In this document: one piece after another, positions 8,663 through 18,699 of the stretch
Layout of the letters: every line of letters starts with the position of its first letter
Position numbering within the stretch: the first letter of the stretch is position 1
Origin: JAWKOK01 sp963848115
GTDB lineage: Bacteria > Chloroflexota > Anaerolineae > Caldilineales > Caldilineaceae
Length of the DNA: 64,000 bases
NCBI GenBank assembly: GCA_963848115.1
Contig: CAWKCP010000007.1
Span: forward strand, 930,001-994,000
Reading direction: 5' to 3'
Notes under the pieces: generated by a model
What the model saw: the letters and a program-made list of their open reading frames with translations, nothing else
What the model was told of the DNA's origin: nothing
Databases searched by the model: none
Made by a program: the position numbers and the translations under genes

Positions 8663-9526
8663 CTACGTCCCGACAGATGCCCGAATGTGCTCGGCAATCA
8701 GGTCTGCGAAACGCAGTTCGCTGTTATCTTGCGGTGCATAGCCGATGACTTTTCGAGCGTTGGCGATGCTCCAAAACGCATGTGAATTTTCGCTGATGCC
8801 GTAGAAGATCTGGAAGGGGACGCCGAACTCATCCTCAATCGTCTCGGCCTCGACGCTCTTGATGAAAAGCTGCGACATGTCGGCCTGACTGATGTAGACC
8901 GCCAGTGCGCGCCGCACACGGACCAGGTCGCCCATCGTGCAGGCAGCCAGATCAGTTTCGCGAGGGCCGCCAATGCGAATCTGAACGTTTTCAAGAGGTC
9001 GAGGTTCGCCATCCTCAGCATTCATACGACCGGCAGCAAAGACAAAGCCAAGATGCTCGTAGGTCTCCTTGGCCCAGCCATAGTAATTGTCGGACAGAGC
9101 ACGCATTTCCGGATAGACGAAGTCCATCTTGCGGTCGAGAATCAGCCGCTCATAGTAGTCGGCCGCATGGTTGGAGCTTGCCACAACCACACGACGCACC
9201 CCCTCCTCCAGCGAAACCTGATAGATGTTGAACGCCATCTGCACATTGGCGTGTTCGGCCCAGAAGTTTTGCTCGGCATCGCTGCGGTCCTCCGGCACGA
9301 CAAATCCACAGTGGATCACAGCATCCACCCCAGAGAAGAGATGGCGATAGGCATCTCGGTCCGGGTCAAGCACATCGGCAATCTCGACCCCCTCCACCTC
9401 TTCGCCCTGCCCGTTGGTCGTCTTCACATCCACTAGCTTCAGATCGAAACGCTCGCGCAGAGCGGGCAACAGCACGCCTGCAATGGTCCCGCAAGCGCCA
9501 ATCAGCAGTACTTTTCGTTTTGACAT
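8663..9526 (-). CDS. NAD-dependent epimerase/dehydratase (uronate-dehydrogenase-like SDR)
   Basis: A 287-residue extended short-chain dehydrogenase. The N-terminal LLIGACGTIAG is the NAD-binding glycine motif, followed by an acidic residue at the end of strand 2 (KLVDV), favouring NAD over NADP. The active site has SSNHAA and YYGWAKE, the Y-x3-K pair. Size and motifs resemble bacterial uronate dehydrogenases, which oxidise uronic acids to aldarolactones; assignment beyond SDR is inference. The gene is last of a three-gene reverse cluster with a phosphotriesterase/lactonase-family enzyme and another epimerase. AGAGAG precedes the ATG. Confidence 0.75.
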   Translation of the reverse strand: MSKRKVLLIGACGTIAGVLLPALRERFDLKLVDVKTTNGQGEEVEGVEIADVLDPDRDAYRHLFSGVDAVIHCGFVVPEDRSDAEQNFWAEHANVQMAFNIYQVSLEEGVRRVVVASSNHAADYYERLILDRKMDFVYPEMRALSDNYYGWAKETYEHLGFVFAAGRMNAEDGEPRPLENVQIRIGGPRETDLAACTMGDLVRVRRALAVYISQADMSQLFIKSVEAETIEDEFGVPFQIFYGISENSHAFWSIANARKVIGYAPQDNSELRFADLIAEHIRASVGT

Positions 9527-9548
9527 GGATAGCTCTCTTTCGTGATGG

Positions 9549-9703
9549 AGGGGGAATGGGGATTAGGGATTAGGGATTGGGGATTGGGGATTGGGGATTG
9601 GGGATTGGGGTTTGGGATCCCGTGCCCCGCCCATTCCTGATCACCAGTTCCCAGTCACCATTTCCCAGTCACCAATCCCTAATCCCCATTCCCCACCCCC
9701 CAT
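9549..9703. repeat. Palindromic array of GGGATTAGG/GGGATTGG units
   Basis: The left arm (9549-9617) is eight or so direct copies of a 7-10 bp GGGATTRGG-type unit. The right arm (9641-9703) carries related units in the opposite orientation (CCAGTTCCCAGTCACC, CCCTAATCCCC). A short unique centre separates them. It fills the gap between two co-directional reverse genes and abuts the stop codon of the upstream one. Confidence 0.7.
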
Positions 9704-10624
9704 TCACCGCGCATACGCGCTGAACGGATTCCCATGGGTCAATTGCTCAATCGTCGTCTGGTCTACGCCTGATGCACGAAGCTTGGGCAGGAAACGCTCG
9801 ACAAGCACGGTGTACGGCTTGGGGACGCCGCCGCCCGGCTTGGACGGATCGTACCAGCCGCGGTCGTGGCTCAGAAGCAGTTTCTCAGCGTATCCGACCT
9901 CCAGCAAGGATCGGATCCGTTCGATAAAATAGTCGTCGCTGAAGCCCTCGCTGCCGATGGCGTCGAACTCCAGCCAGGCTCCTCGTTGGGCCATTTCGAG
10001 ATGGAGTTGCACATCCGGCTCTGCCTGGGTGTGGATCCAGATGAAGCGATCCGCCGTGTAGCCGGCCTCTTCAATGATGTCAAGCTGATCGCGGACGACA
10101 GGGCCGCGGATGGTGTGGCTGCCGATGATGGCTCCGGTCTCTGCGCCGGCCCTGGCCGCAGCACGCAGGATCTTCGTTTCGACCGGCGTGATGCCGTCAT
10201 CGCCGGCGCTGACCTTGATCCACGCGGCTTGTACACCCGTATTGCCGATCTCTTCCGTTAACTCAGTAATAAGCCACTCGACCAGTTCATCCTCGTCAGC
10301 GTCGTGCGCCCACTGCGGCACCCACGGCTCCCGATAGATGCCGGTCGGCATCACGACGGGAAAGTCCGTGGCCTCCGAAACGGCCCGATCGATATCGGCA
10401 CGGCGGCCAACGCCTTCCGGCGTACACTCAACCAACGCCGTGACCCCCTGCTTCTTGATGGCCTCAATTTGCGGCGCCATAACGGCGATCACATCCGCGG
10501 CCTGCGCTTTGCGATAGTTGGCCTCCTCAATGGGCCCCAGATCGACGAAGATGTGCTCGTGGGGAAGGATCATCCCCAGTTCTTCTGCCGATTTTGGGCC
10601 GAGCGTTGTGATTAGCTGTTTCAT
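9704..10624 (-). CDS. Phosphotriesterase-family amidohydrolase (lactonase-like)
   Basis: A 306-residue TIM-barrel metal hydrolase of the phosphotriesterase family. PHEHIFVD near residue 20 gives the first two metal histidines, AAWIKVSAG carries the candidate carboxylated lysine, IGSHT and WIHTQ give two further metal histidines, and LLLSHDRGW contains the last metal Asp. GGAGGA lies 6 bases before the ATG at 10624. Family members act as lactonases, esterases or phosphotriesterases. The 3' neighbour is a uronate-dehydrogenase-like SDR, so a sugar-acid lactone is a reasonable substrate guess. It lies 22 bases after the upstream epimerase gene. Confidence 0.85.
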   Translation of the reverse strand: MKQLITTLGPKSAEELGMILPHEHIFVDLGPIEEANYRKAQAADVIAVMAPQIEAIKKQGVTALVECTPEGVGRRADIDRAVSEATDFPVVMPTGIYREPWVPQWAHDADEDELVEWLITELTEEIGNTGVQAAWIKVSAGDDGITPVETKILRAAARAGAETGAIIGSHTIRGPVVRDQLDIIEEAGYTADRFIWIHTQAEPDVQLHLEMAQRGAWLEFDAIGSEGFSDDYFIERIRSLLEVGYAEKLLLSHDRGWYDPSKPGGGVPKPYTVLVERFLPKLRASGVDQTTIEQLTHGNPFSAYAR

Positions 10625-10646
10625 GTTTGTCCTCCGGGATCGTGCT

Positions 10647-11600
10647 TTAAGTAGAGACCATGCCATTGTCAATCAGCCAGCGCACCGACTCTTGGACGGC
10701 TTGCAAGGATGTGTAGCGCGGCGCGTAGCCGAGCAAGCGTTTGGCCTTTTCGATACTGCAGCTGGGGCTGTGCGCAATGTGGTCGTAGGTTGCACTGGCT
10801 TCGCTTTCAGTCACGGTCTGCCGCCATTCTTCCCACGCAAGATAGCGAAGATTCGGCTTTGCGCCGAACCACATCGCCACCGATTCGGCATAACCGCGCA
10901 GAGAGATGGCCCCAGGCGAGACGCTGTGGAAGCTCTCGCCAATGGCAGCGCTGGGTCTGGCCAGTGCACACATGAAGCTCTGGGCCACATCGTCGGCATG
11001 GACGTGATGCACAGTCTCCTGGCCAAAGTTCGGCAGGGCCAGCTCTTCACCCTTTGCCAGGCGTTCGTAGACGCTTGGATTGAAGTGGCCGGCCGGATTT
11101 AGGGGCGTCCACCCTGGACCCACGATGTGGCCCGGGTGCAGGATGGTTGCCGGAAAGCCGTTAAGTCTCTGCTCGCGCAGCAGATAGCGTTCGATTTCCG
11201 CCTTGTTGATACCGTACTCGCCAAACGGTCTGCGCGGCTGCTCCTCGGTCACGGGCACAACCACGCTCGGCCCATGAACCCAGATCGTGCCGCAGTGCAA
11301 AAAGTGCTCCACACGGCCGCGCAGCGCATCGACCAACTGGCGAGCGCTCTGCGGCGTAAAGCAGATCATGTCGATCACGACATCGGGCTCCAGATCTCGG
11401 ATCTGTTTGCCGAATGAACCGGCTGCTTCAGCTGCGCCACGATCGATCTCTACCTGGGAAACAAAGGTCCAAGCGCCATTGGGTTGATACGGCTCTCGCT
11501 CTCTGCGACTCACAACAATCGTTTCATGGCCCGCCTCGACCAGGCGCGGGACCAGATAGGTGCCCACATGGCCCGTTCCACCGATTACAACGACACGCAT
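10647..11600 (-). CDS. NAD-dependent epimerase/dehydratase
   Basis: A 317-residue extended SDR. VIGGTGHVGTYL at the N-terminus is the nucleotide-binding motif. Residues about 100-130 hold the catalytic threonine region (HCGTIWVHG), and YGINKAEIE gives Y-x3-K. Sequence style resembles nucleotide-sugar epimerases or reductases, but no substrate signature was identified. AGGAGA is 5 bases from the ATG. It is the promoter-proximal gene of the reverse trio ending at 8663. Confidence 0.8.
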   Translation of the reverse strand: MRVVVIGGTGHVGTYLVPRLVEAGHETIVVSRREREPYQPNGAWTFVSQVEIDRGAAEAAGSFGKQIRDLEPDVVIDMICFTPQSARQLVDALRGRVEHFLHCGTIWVHGPSVVVPVTEEQPRRPFGEYGINKAEIERYLLREQRLNGFPATILHPGHIVGPGWTPLNPAGHFNPSVYERLAKGEELALPNFGQETVHHVHADDVAQSFMCALARPSAAIGESFHSVSPGAISLRGYAESVAMWFGAKPNLRYLAWEEWRQTVTESEASATYDHIAHSPSCSIEKAKRLLGYAPRYTSLQAVQESVRWLIDNGMVST

Positions 11601-11848
11601 CTCAATCTCCTATTCCGATATGCCTACCAGTTCCGGCCTAGACAAAGGTTGAATAGTTCGCCTAGTTGGCTTATGCTGACAATTACGCAACAGCGATGAC
11701 CTGTTCAGTGTCAACCTACCACTTTTTGGAAGATCGAACAATCCGTTGATTCTGCTGGATTTCGGGTGGTCGACAACGTTTCGTACAGAAAGTCAGTACC
11801 TGTCCATCATTGGGTTAGCAGTTACGCGATCGGAGTACGGCGGTTTTT

Positions 11849-12565
11849 ATGCAGCATAAGCTAGAGGTCCAGACGGCGGTAGAGAAGATCAGCAAGTATG
11901 CCAGCAGCGAGAGTGGCGACACGGTCGAGGTGATCGAACGCCCCCACGGCGGCATCAGCATCGTTGTGGCGGACGGGCAGCGCAGCGGCTATAGCGCCAA
12001 GGCCGTCAGCAACATCGTGGTTCGCAAAGCCATCAGCCTGTTGGCGGAGGGCGTCCGTGACGGCGCGGTCGCACGTGCCACCCACGATTACCTGCAACTA
12101 CAGCGTGGCGGCAAAGTGAGCGCCGAACTCTTCATTGTCAGTGTCGATCTGGTCACCCAGTCACTTGTGGTCAGCCGCAATGCTCGGTGTCCCATTCTGG
12201 TTCGCCAGGGAGAGGGTCACTACTGGCTGGATGAAGAATGCGAAGCCATCGGCATCTATCGCAACACCAAGCCGTCCATCGTTGAACTGCCGCTACAGCC
12301 GGAGATGACGCTCATCGTATTCACAGATGGTGTGTGGAAGGCGGGAAGTCGTTCCGGCGGCACAATCGACCTGACCCAAGTGCTGGCAAACGTCGACGAA
12401 GCAGGCAACAGTTCTGCGCAGGCCATCGCCGATGCGATCCTGGCGGAGTCGATACGGCTCGACAAGGATCGTCCCCGCGACGATGCGACGGTGCTCGTAC
12501 TGCGCGTGGTTGCGCAGGCCGAAGCCGATCCGGTTCGGCGTCTGTCGATGCGTTTTCCGATCTGA
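11849..12565 (+). CDS. SpoIIE/PP2C-type serine phosphatase domain protein
   Basis: A 238-residue stand-alone PP2C/SpoIIE domain. VVADGQRSGYSAKAVSN matches the first metal-binding Asp-Gly region, VFTDGVW the central Asp-Gly, and DDATVLVLRV the C-terminal metal Asp pair. Such phosphatases act on anti-sigma-factor antagonists or other phosphoserine switch proteins, yet no anti-sigma kinase or STAS antagonist lies adjacent and no sensor domain is fused. It is followed 45 bases later by a P-loop protein, an association that suggests a joint role. The 248-base region upstream is otherwise featureless. Confidence 0.8.
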   Translation: MQHKLEVQTAVEKISKYASSESGDTVEVIERPHGGISIVVADGQRSGYSAKAVSNIVVRKAISLLAEGVRDGAVARATHDYLQLQRGGKVSAELFIVSVDLVTQSLVVSRNARCPILVRQGEGHYWLDEECEAIGIYRNTKPSIVELPLQPEMTLIVFTDGVWKAGSRSGGTIDLTQVLANVDEAGNSSAQAIADAILAESIRLDKDRPRDDATVLVLRVVAQAEADPVRRLSMRFPI

Positions 12566-12610
12566 GTTGAAGGCAAGAAAAGTGATAGGGATTGTTCAAT
12601 CAGGAGCCAG

Positions 12611-13054
12611 ATGGAGAAATCGCTTCCGATCATCAAGGTAGTCGGGATGAGCGCCTCCGGCAAGTCGACATTGGTCAACGGGCTGCGCGACCGCGGCTAT
12701 GATGCCAGGCCCATCAGCCAGGAACACAGCAACATGCCTGAGCTTTGGCGTCACTTCGAGCGACCGGAGATCCTGATTCATCTGAACCTCAGTCTGGAAG
12801 GACAACGAACGCGTCGCCCGGACGTATCGTGGACACGCAAATGGCATGAGCAGGAGGCGCAGCGCCTGGAGCACGCAGTTGGGCATGCGGACGTCAAGAT
12901 TGACACTGAGTCCCTGACGGCCGATCAAGTACTGGAGATCGCACTCCACTATCTTAAGAATCGGCGAATCGCCCACGCTGACGAACCGCTGCCGCCAATC
13001 GTGCGCACCGGTTCGTCCGACAAGACACAGAAGTTGTCCGATGAGATCCAGTAA
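12611..13054 (+). CDS. Small P-loop NTPase/kinase-like protein
   Basis: A 147-residue protein with a Walker A motif GMSASGKST at residues about 12-20, an N-terminal strand-loop-helix, and a downstream strand IDTESL. The overall shape resembles small nucleoside or adenylyl-sulfate-type kinases, or P-loop proteins paired with SpoIIE phosphatases. The substrate is unknown. AGGAG lies 5 bases before the ATG, and the gene almost certainly shares a transcript with the phosphatase upstream. It ends 28 bases from the convergent DedA gene. Confidence 0.75.
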   Translation: MEKSLPIIKVVGMSASGKSTLVNGLRDRGYDARPISQEHSNMPELWRHFERPEILIHLNLSLEGQRTRRPDVSWTRKWHEQEAQRLEHAVGHADVKIDTESLTADQVLEIALHYLKNRRIAHADEPLPPIVRTGSSDKTQKLSDEIQ

Positions 13055-13082
13055 GTATGTTGTGGAAGGGCTGCAGCGTTGA

Positions 13083-13793
13083 TCACGCCCGCTCCATCAC
13101 CTGGGAAGATGATGATCGGGATGATGATGGTCGGGATGATAGCGAGGCAGATCGGTTGTCCGACGTTCTTGGAGCAGCATTCGTGGGGACGCTCCGTTTG
13201 GAGCGCTTCAAATGTATGAGTGCGACGGTAACCACAGCGACAGCCGCGATCAGACCAATCATTCGAAACCCGCTCTCGACCTGAGCAATCGCGCCGGCGG
13301 CATGGAACCCGATCGAGATCAGCAGAATCGTCCAGATCGTTTCTGCCACGAGCACAGCCGGGAACCAGCGTCGCAACGGCACACGCGCCAGCCCCGCAGC
13401 TACCAATGTCGGAATGATCAAGCCGAAGGTAATTTTGGCGATAAGAATCGCCTTTGCAGCATGCGTGCGCATGCCGTCTTCCAGTCGCAGGACCTGCGCA
13501 CGATGCAAGCCCAGGCGACTCGTCAAACCCCGGAACCGTTTCGACTTCCCGGCATAGCCCACAGAGTACCAGAACGCATCACCGGCAATATTGCCGATGG
13601 CTGTAGCGACAAAGACCAGGCGGATATCCAGAAAGCCGGCGGCAGCGGCTGTGGCGCCAATCAGCGTCGTGACCGGCCCCTCGGTAGCGACCAACAGCGC
13701 GATCAGAACGTAGCTCCAGGCGCCCAAACCCTGGAAGCCGCCCTGCTGAAAGGACTCGATCGCCTGTTGAAATGAAGCAAACAACTCGTGCAT
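13083..13793 (-). CDS. DedA family (SNARE-associated) membrane protein
   Basis: A 236-residue inner-membrane protein. It has the DedA pattern: a first re-entrant helix (YVLIALLVATEGPVTTLIGA), a glycine-rich centre (IGNIAGDAFWYSVGY), then FLIPTL-like GLIIPTLVAAGLARVPLRR and a last helix. DedA proteins are proposed flippases/proton-coupled transporters needed for lipid carrier recycling and membrane homeostasis. The tail is Ser/Arg-rich, encoded by ATCATC-type low-complexity DNA. Start chosen at ATG 13793. Confidence 0.85.
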   Translation of the reverse strand: MHELFASFQQAIESFQQGGFQGLGAWSYVLIALLVATEGPVTTLIGATAAAAGFLDIRLVFVATAIGNIAGDAFWYSVGYAGKSKRFRGLTSRLGLHRAQVLRLEDGMRTHAAKAILIAKITFGLIIPTLVAAGLARVPLRRWFPAVLVAETIWTILLISIGFHAAGAIAQVESGFRMIGLIAAVAVVTVALIHLKRSKRSVPTNAAPRTSDNRSASLSSRPSSSRSSSSQVMERA

Positions 13794-14128
13794 AAAGCGT
13801 TCTCTTCTTGAATACCTGGCCACGGCCAGCACGACCATCACCGATTACAGCAGCAGAGCATATCACAACTTTGCATAATGCTCCAGTACGCACCTGCGCG
13901 ACGACCCAGTCCGGGTTTGGTACCCATCGTGGCACGCACCGTCAAGCTGTCCACTCATACCGTTTCCAACTTCTTGCGCTGCCCACAATGGCCAGTGCGT
14001 CGACGCTTACATTACGGACGGACGTCCAGAAAAGTTCCAAAGGACAGGGAAGAGCGCGTCTGTCGACGAACTGCCAGGCATCGCCCAGAAGGCAGAAACA
14101 CTCGCCGGATCAGGATTATTTTCGGCGG

Positions 14129-14158
14129 TTGACAACGACTGTTGGGACGTGATAGATT
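14129..14158 (+). promoter_or_regulatory. Sigma70-like promoter of the opp/dpp-type operon
   Basis: TTGACA (14129-14134), an 18-base spacer and TAGATT (14153-14158) lie about 80 bases upstream of the first permease gene. The rest of the 443-base gap 13794-14236 shows no gene or repeat. Confidence 0.5.
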
Positions 14159-14236
14159 CAACGGTAGAAGCAGTTTTGCGTCAGACTCCAACATCCTCCA
14201 GGATTATGTCAAAACCACCTGCAAGGGAGTAGCGCT

Positions 14237-15316
14237 TTGGCAACGACCCTCAATGCACCCGGAAACGTCAAGACGACGCCCACGCCGTCGCGGGTCAGCG
14301 CTTTCTACAATTCTTATCTCTTCCGCAAGACACTGAAAGCGCTCTTCACCGCTTTTGTAGCCATCACTCTGACCTTCTTCCTGGTCAGACTGCTGCCCAG
14401 CAACCCAATTGAACTTTTTGTGCAGGATCTGATGGTCCAGTACAGCATGCCCTATCACCAGGCACGTGATCAGGCTGCCTCTCTCTTTGCCATCGACCTG
14501 GATCAGCCGCTCATCCTCCAATACTTCGACTACATGAAGAATCTGTTGCAAGGCGATCTGGGCACTTCGATTCTTTCGCCGGGCACGCCGGTCAGCGTCT
14601 TCATCAAACGATTTCTGCCTTGGACGGTCTTCAGTGTCGGAATCGCACTCATCATTAGTTTCACGCTCGGCATTGTACTCGGCTTGTTGATGGCCTACCG
14701 GCGTGAAGGATGGCTGGATCATATTCTGACGGTGATTGCTTCCGTTCTCAGTTCGATCCCCAACTATATTCTAGGCATCATGTTGATCATCTGGTTGGGT
14801 GTGCGCTGGGGGGTCATTCCCGTTGCCCAGATGCGAGGCTCACTGTCACCCGGTGTCCAACCTGCGTTTTCGATTGCCTTCTTCAGTGATGCACTTTACC
14901 ACGCCGCACTGCCCATCACCACCTATGTTCTGACCACTATGGGTAACTGGATGCTGACCATGAAGAGCAGCACCATCAGCGTTCTGGAAGAGGACTACGT
15001 GACGGTGGCGAGGGCCAAGGGTCTGAAGGAGAGCCGCATCACCACCGCCTACGTGGGGCGAAACGCCTCGTTGCCCCTCTTCACATTGCTGGCGATATCT
15101 ATCGGGTTTGTCGTGGGCGGTTCCGTTCTCATCGAGACCATTTTCCAGTATCAGGGCATCGGCTACGTTCTGCTTCAGGCCATCAACAAGCGCGACTATA
15201 CGGTCATGCTGGGTGTCTTCGTCATCATTACGATGTCGGTGATCTTTGCCAATTTCTTCGCCGATATTCTCTACGGCTGGCTCGATCCGCGGATCAAGAT
15301 GGGGAAACAGGAGTAA
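14237..15316 (+). CDS. ABC transporter permease, Opp/Dpp type (first subunit)
   Basis: A 359-residue integral membrane protein with six predicted helices and the DppB/OppB architecture: an N-terminal helix (KALFTAFVAITLTFFLVRLL) followed by a large extracytoplasmic loop and then the permease core. The EAA loop is VLEEDYVTVARAKGLKE near residue 255, which docks on the ATPase. The start is a TTG at 14237 with GGGAG 7 bases upstream. It is the first gene of a permease-permease-ATPase-ATPase-binding-protein operon, with 6 bases to the next gene. Confidence 0.93.
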   Translation: MATTLNAPGNVKTTPTPSRVSAFYNSYLFRKTLKALFTAFVAITLTFFLVRLLPSNPIELFVQDLMVQYSMPYHQARDQAASLFAIDLDQPLILQYFDYMKNLLQGDLGTSILSPGTPVSVFIKRFLPWTVFSVGIALIISFTLGIVLGLLMAYRREGWLDHILTVIASVLSSIPNYILGIMLIIWLGVRWGVIPVAQMRGSLSPGVQPAFSIAFFSDALYHAALPITTYVLTTMGNWMLTMKSSTISVLEEDYVTVARAKGLKESRITTAYVGRNASLPLFTLLAISIGFVVGGSVLIETIFQYQGIGYVLLQAINKRDYTVMLGVFVIITMSVIFANFFADILYGWLDPRIKMGKQE

Positions 15317-15322
15317 TAGTCC

Positions 15323-16198
15323 ATGAACATGTTCACCCAGGCCTTTGCACCGCTGGCCAAGAGCCTGCGCATCATGTCCTACAACAAGGTCGGTTTTCTG
15401 GGCTTCCTGATGGTCATCGCCATCGTGCTGCTCTCCTTCATTGGTCCGATCTTTATCCCGTTGGATAAAGAGACCAAGGTCGACAAGATATACCAGACGC
15501 CTTCGACCGAGTTTTGGATGGGCACGGACCACCAGGGACGCGACATCTTCTCGCAGATCGTCCACGGCGGCAAGGATGTCATCATTGTGGCCGTGATTGC
15601 AGGTGCGCTCTCCACCATCATTGCCGTGAGCTTCGGGACGCTGAGCGGTTTTGCCGGCGGTCGCGTCGACGGCTTCATTATGTCAATCACCGACATCATG
15701 CTAACCATTCCTCAGTTGCCGTTGCTGTTGATCATCGCCTCGCTGGTCAAACTAAATAGCATGGTGGCGTTGGGCGTGCTGCTTGGACTGCTCTCCTGGG
15801 CGCCCTTGTTGCGAGCCGTGCGGTCTCAAGCGCTGACACTCAAGGAGCGGGACTTTGTCGAGTCGGCGCGTTCCCTGGACCTGGGGACGTGGCACATCGT
15901 CTTTCGCGAGATTGTGCCCAATATGATGACCTATATCATCATCAGCTTTGCCCTCGCCATGACCGGGGCCATCTACGCGCAGGTCGCACTGGTTCTCTTT
16001 GGACTGGTTCCGTTTTCGGGCAGCAACTGGGGCGTGATGCTCAGTTTGGCCTGGTTCCGCGGCGCAATCTTCTTCAAGGACAGCATCTGGTACATCATGA
16101 TGCCGATTGCCGCCATCGTGCTACTCCAATTGTCGGTCGTCACCACGACCCGGTCGCTCGAACTTGTCTTCAACCCACGCCTGCGCTCGGGCGAATAG
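15323..16198 (+). CDS. ABC transporter permease, Opp/Dpp type (second subunit)
   Basis: A 291-residue DppC/OppC-like permease. It has the typical short periplasmic segment after helix 1 containing WMGTDHQGRDIFSQIVHG (residues about 69-86), and the EAA loop TLKERDFVESARSLDLG near residue 173. It forms the heterodimeric channel with the preceding subunit. The six-base spacing argues for coupled translation. The second arm of the transporter, the ATPases, follows directly. Confidence 0.93.
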   Translation: MNMFTQAFAPLAKSLRIMSYNKVGFLGFLMVIAIVLLSFIGPIFIPLDKETKVDKIYQTPSTEFWMGTDHQGRDIFSQIVHGGKDVIIVAVIAGALSTIIAVSFGTLSGFAGGRVDGFIMSITDIMLTIPQLPLLLIIASLVKLNSMVALGVLLGLLSWAPLLRAVRSQALTLKERDFVESARSLDLGTWHIVFREIVPNMMTYIIISFALAMTGAIYAQVALVLFGLVPFSGSNWGVMLSLAWFRGAIFFKDSIWYIMMPIAAIVLLQLSVVTTTRSLELVFNPRLRSGE

Positions 16199-16217
16199 TC
16201 AGCAGTGAATCTTCCTT

Positions 16218-17267
16218 ATGACCACCAGTGAAAGCACATTTGTCCACCACGTCAGCCTAACCCAGGATCCGCCTCTCACGCTGCGCGACGTCCACATCGT
16301 CTACCAGTCGCGCAAGGGACCGGTCCAGGCGGTACGCGGCGTCACGCTGGACCTGCGCTCTGGGGAGAGCCTGGCGCTGATCGGAGAGAGCGGTTCGGGC
16401 AAGACAACGTTGGGCCTTGGCATTGTGCGTCTGCTGGTCAAGACCGCCAGTGTTACCCAGGGCGAAGTCATCTATCGTAGCCGGGACAAAGAAGTCAACG
16501 TCCTCAATCTGGACAAGTCAGATCTGCGCGAGTTTCGCTGGCAGGATTGCGCCATGGTCTTTCAGGCGGCGCTCAACGCCTTCAATCCGGTTCTGCGCAT
16601 TTGGGATCAGATGCGCGATACGGCGAAGGCCCATGGCTGGACCGACCGCAAGGCGGTGCGCAAACGCTCACTCGAACTGCTCCAGTTCGTTCAGTTGGAT
16701 GCCGACCGCGTCATCGACGCCTACCCCCACGAGCTGAGCGGCGGCATGCGTCAACGCGTGCTCATCGCCCTCTCACTGCTGCTGGACCCGCAGGTGCTGA
16801 TCCTGGATGAGCCGACCACCGCTCTCGATATCTTGACTCAGCGCACCATCATCGAACTACTGCGCGAGCTCAAAGAGAATCAGCATTTCACCATGATTTT
16901 CATCTCACACGACCTGGCCATCGCCGCCGAATTGGCCGATCGCATCGCCACCATGTATGCGGGCAAGGTCATCGAGTTGGGATCGGCGGATGATATCTTC
17001 TATCGACCGCGCCACCCATACACGCTGGGCTTAATTCGAGCCGTGCCCAAGGTGACCGGCGGTTTTGAAGATCTGGCCTCCATTCCCGGCTCACCGCCCG
17101 ATCTGATCGACCTCCCGCCCGGCTGCAAGTTTCATCCCCGCTGCCCGTTGGCCAGTGATCGCTGCAAGAGCGAAGAGCCTGATCTGATGACCGTGGGCAA
17201 AGACCATGAGGCGGCCTGCTGGCATTGGGAAGATGTCCACAAAGACATGTACAATTCTACAGACTGA
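16218..17267 (+). CDS. ABC transporter ATP-binding protein, OppD/DppD type
   Basis: A 349-residue ATPase. Walker A is GESGSGKTT near residue 59, the signature is LSGGMRQRV, Walker B is LILDEPTTALD, and the switch histidine follows as FISHDL. The C-terminal oligopeptide-transporter extension is present with PPGCKFHPRCPLA, whose cysteines in homologues bind an iron-sulfur cluster. It energises uptake together with the fourth-gene ATPase. It starts 19 bases after the permease stop. Confidence 0.94.
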   Translation: MTTSESTFVHHVSLTQDPPLTLRDVHIVYQSRKGPVQAVRGVTLDLRSGESLALIGESGSGKTTLGLGIVRLLVKTASVTQGEVIYRSRDKEVNVLNLDKSDLREFRWQDCAMVFQAALNAFNPVLRIWDQMRDTAKAHGWTDRKAVRKRSLELLQFVQLDADRVIDAYPHELSGGMRQRVLIALSLLLDPQVLILDEPTTALDILTQRTIIELLRELKENQHFTMIFISHDLAIAAELADRIATMYAGKVIELGSADDIFYRPRHPYTLGLIRAVPKVTGGFEDLASIPGSPPDLIDLPPGCKFHPRCPLASDRCKSEEPDLMTVGKDHEAACWHWEDVHKDMYNSTD

Positions 17268-17317
17268 GTGAAGATCCAGTGATTGAAAGGTTCGAAGTGA
17301 CGGCTTTGGCTGTTCAC

Positions 17318-17345
17318 ACCGCTGAAGCGGTTACTACGAACGAAT
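17318..17345. repeat. GCTGAAGCGGTTACTACGAAC intergenic repeat unit
   Basis: ACCGCTGAAGCGGT is itself palindromic and is followed by TACTACGAAC. A related copy in opposite sense (TCGTAACCGCTTTAGCGGG) occurs near 20570. Such units are common intergenic repeats in cyanobacteria and Chloroflexota, as far as I recall. Here it separates the two ATPase genes of the operon. Confidence 0.4.
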
Positions 17346-17408
17346 TCGCCAAGTGGATTGTTAAAGTTCGCTCAAGGTTTCGCCCTGGAAGTAAGTGGAT
17401 TGAAGAAT

Positions 17409-18403
<995 letters not shown>

Positions 18404-18405
18404 CA

Positions 18406-18591
18406 ATGCCGAGCATTGTCGGACTGGGGGCCTTTCGCATCGGAACCTTTATCGCCATGACATCGGGGCTGTTGCTGCTCGTTCTCGACAGGGGCACGGC
18501 TGAGTTCACGCTCATGGTCGGGATGTTTTTGCTCTCGATCTGCTTCTTGTCCGTGATTGCGATTCTTGTTCGTGTTCTACCGCGTCGGTGA
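18406..18591 (+). CDS. Small two-helix membrane protein
   Basis: A 61-residue hydrophobic peptide that begins three bases after the ATPase stop. It has two membrane helices (about 9-26 and 33-55) joined by a short polar turn containing DRGTAEF, and ends RVLPRR. The tight spacing favours translation. No family was recognised; it may be an accessory subunit or an incidental frame. Confidence 0.45.
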   Translation: MPSIVGLGAFRIGTFIAMTSGLLLLVLDRGTAEFTLMVGMFLLSICFLSVIAILVRVLPRR

Positions 18592-18699
18592 CGGAGAGAT
18601 CGATCAGCGATGCGGTTGTACTACCTGCCTTGAGGCGCACGAGCGACCCAAGTGCAGCTTTGTGCCACATATCTTCAAATCTTTTCCAGGGAGGAAAGA

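Noticed and set aside
9549..9703. Tandem GGGATTGG units as a CRISPR array
   Set aside because: Units are 7-10 bp with no spacers of uniform length, and the second half is inverted. No cas gene is near.
13083..13145. ATGATGATC-type triplet tract as a regulatory repeat
   Set aside because: It simply encodes the Ser/Arg-rich tail of the DedA protein.
14846..15565. Reverse frame spanning the two permease genes
   Set aside because: It covers the junction of two well-supported permeases and looks like their antisense.
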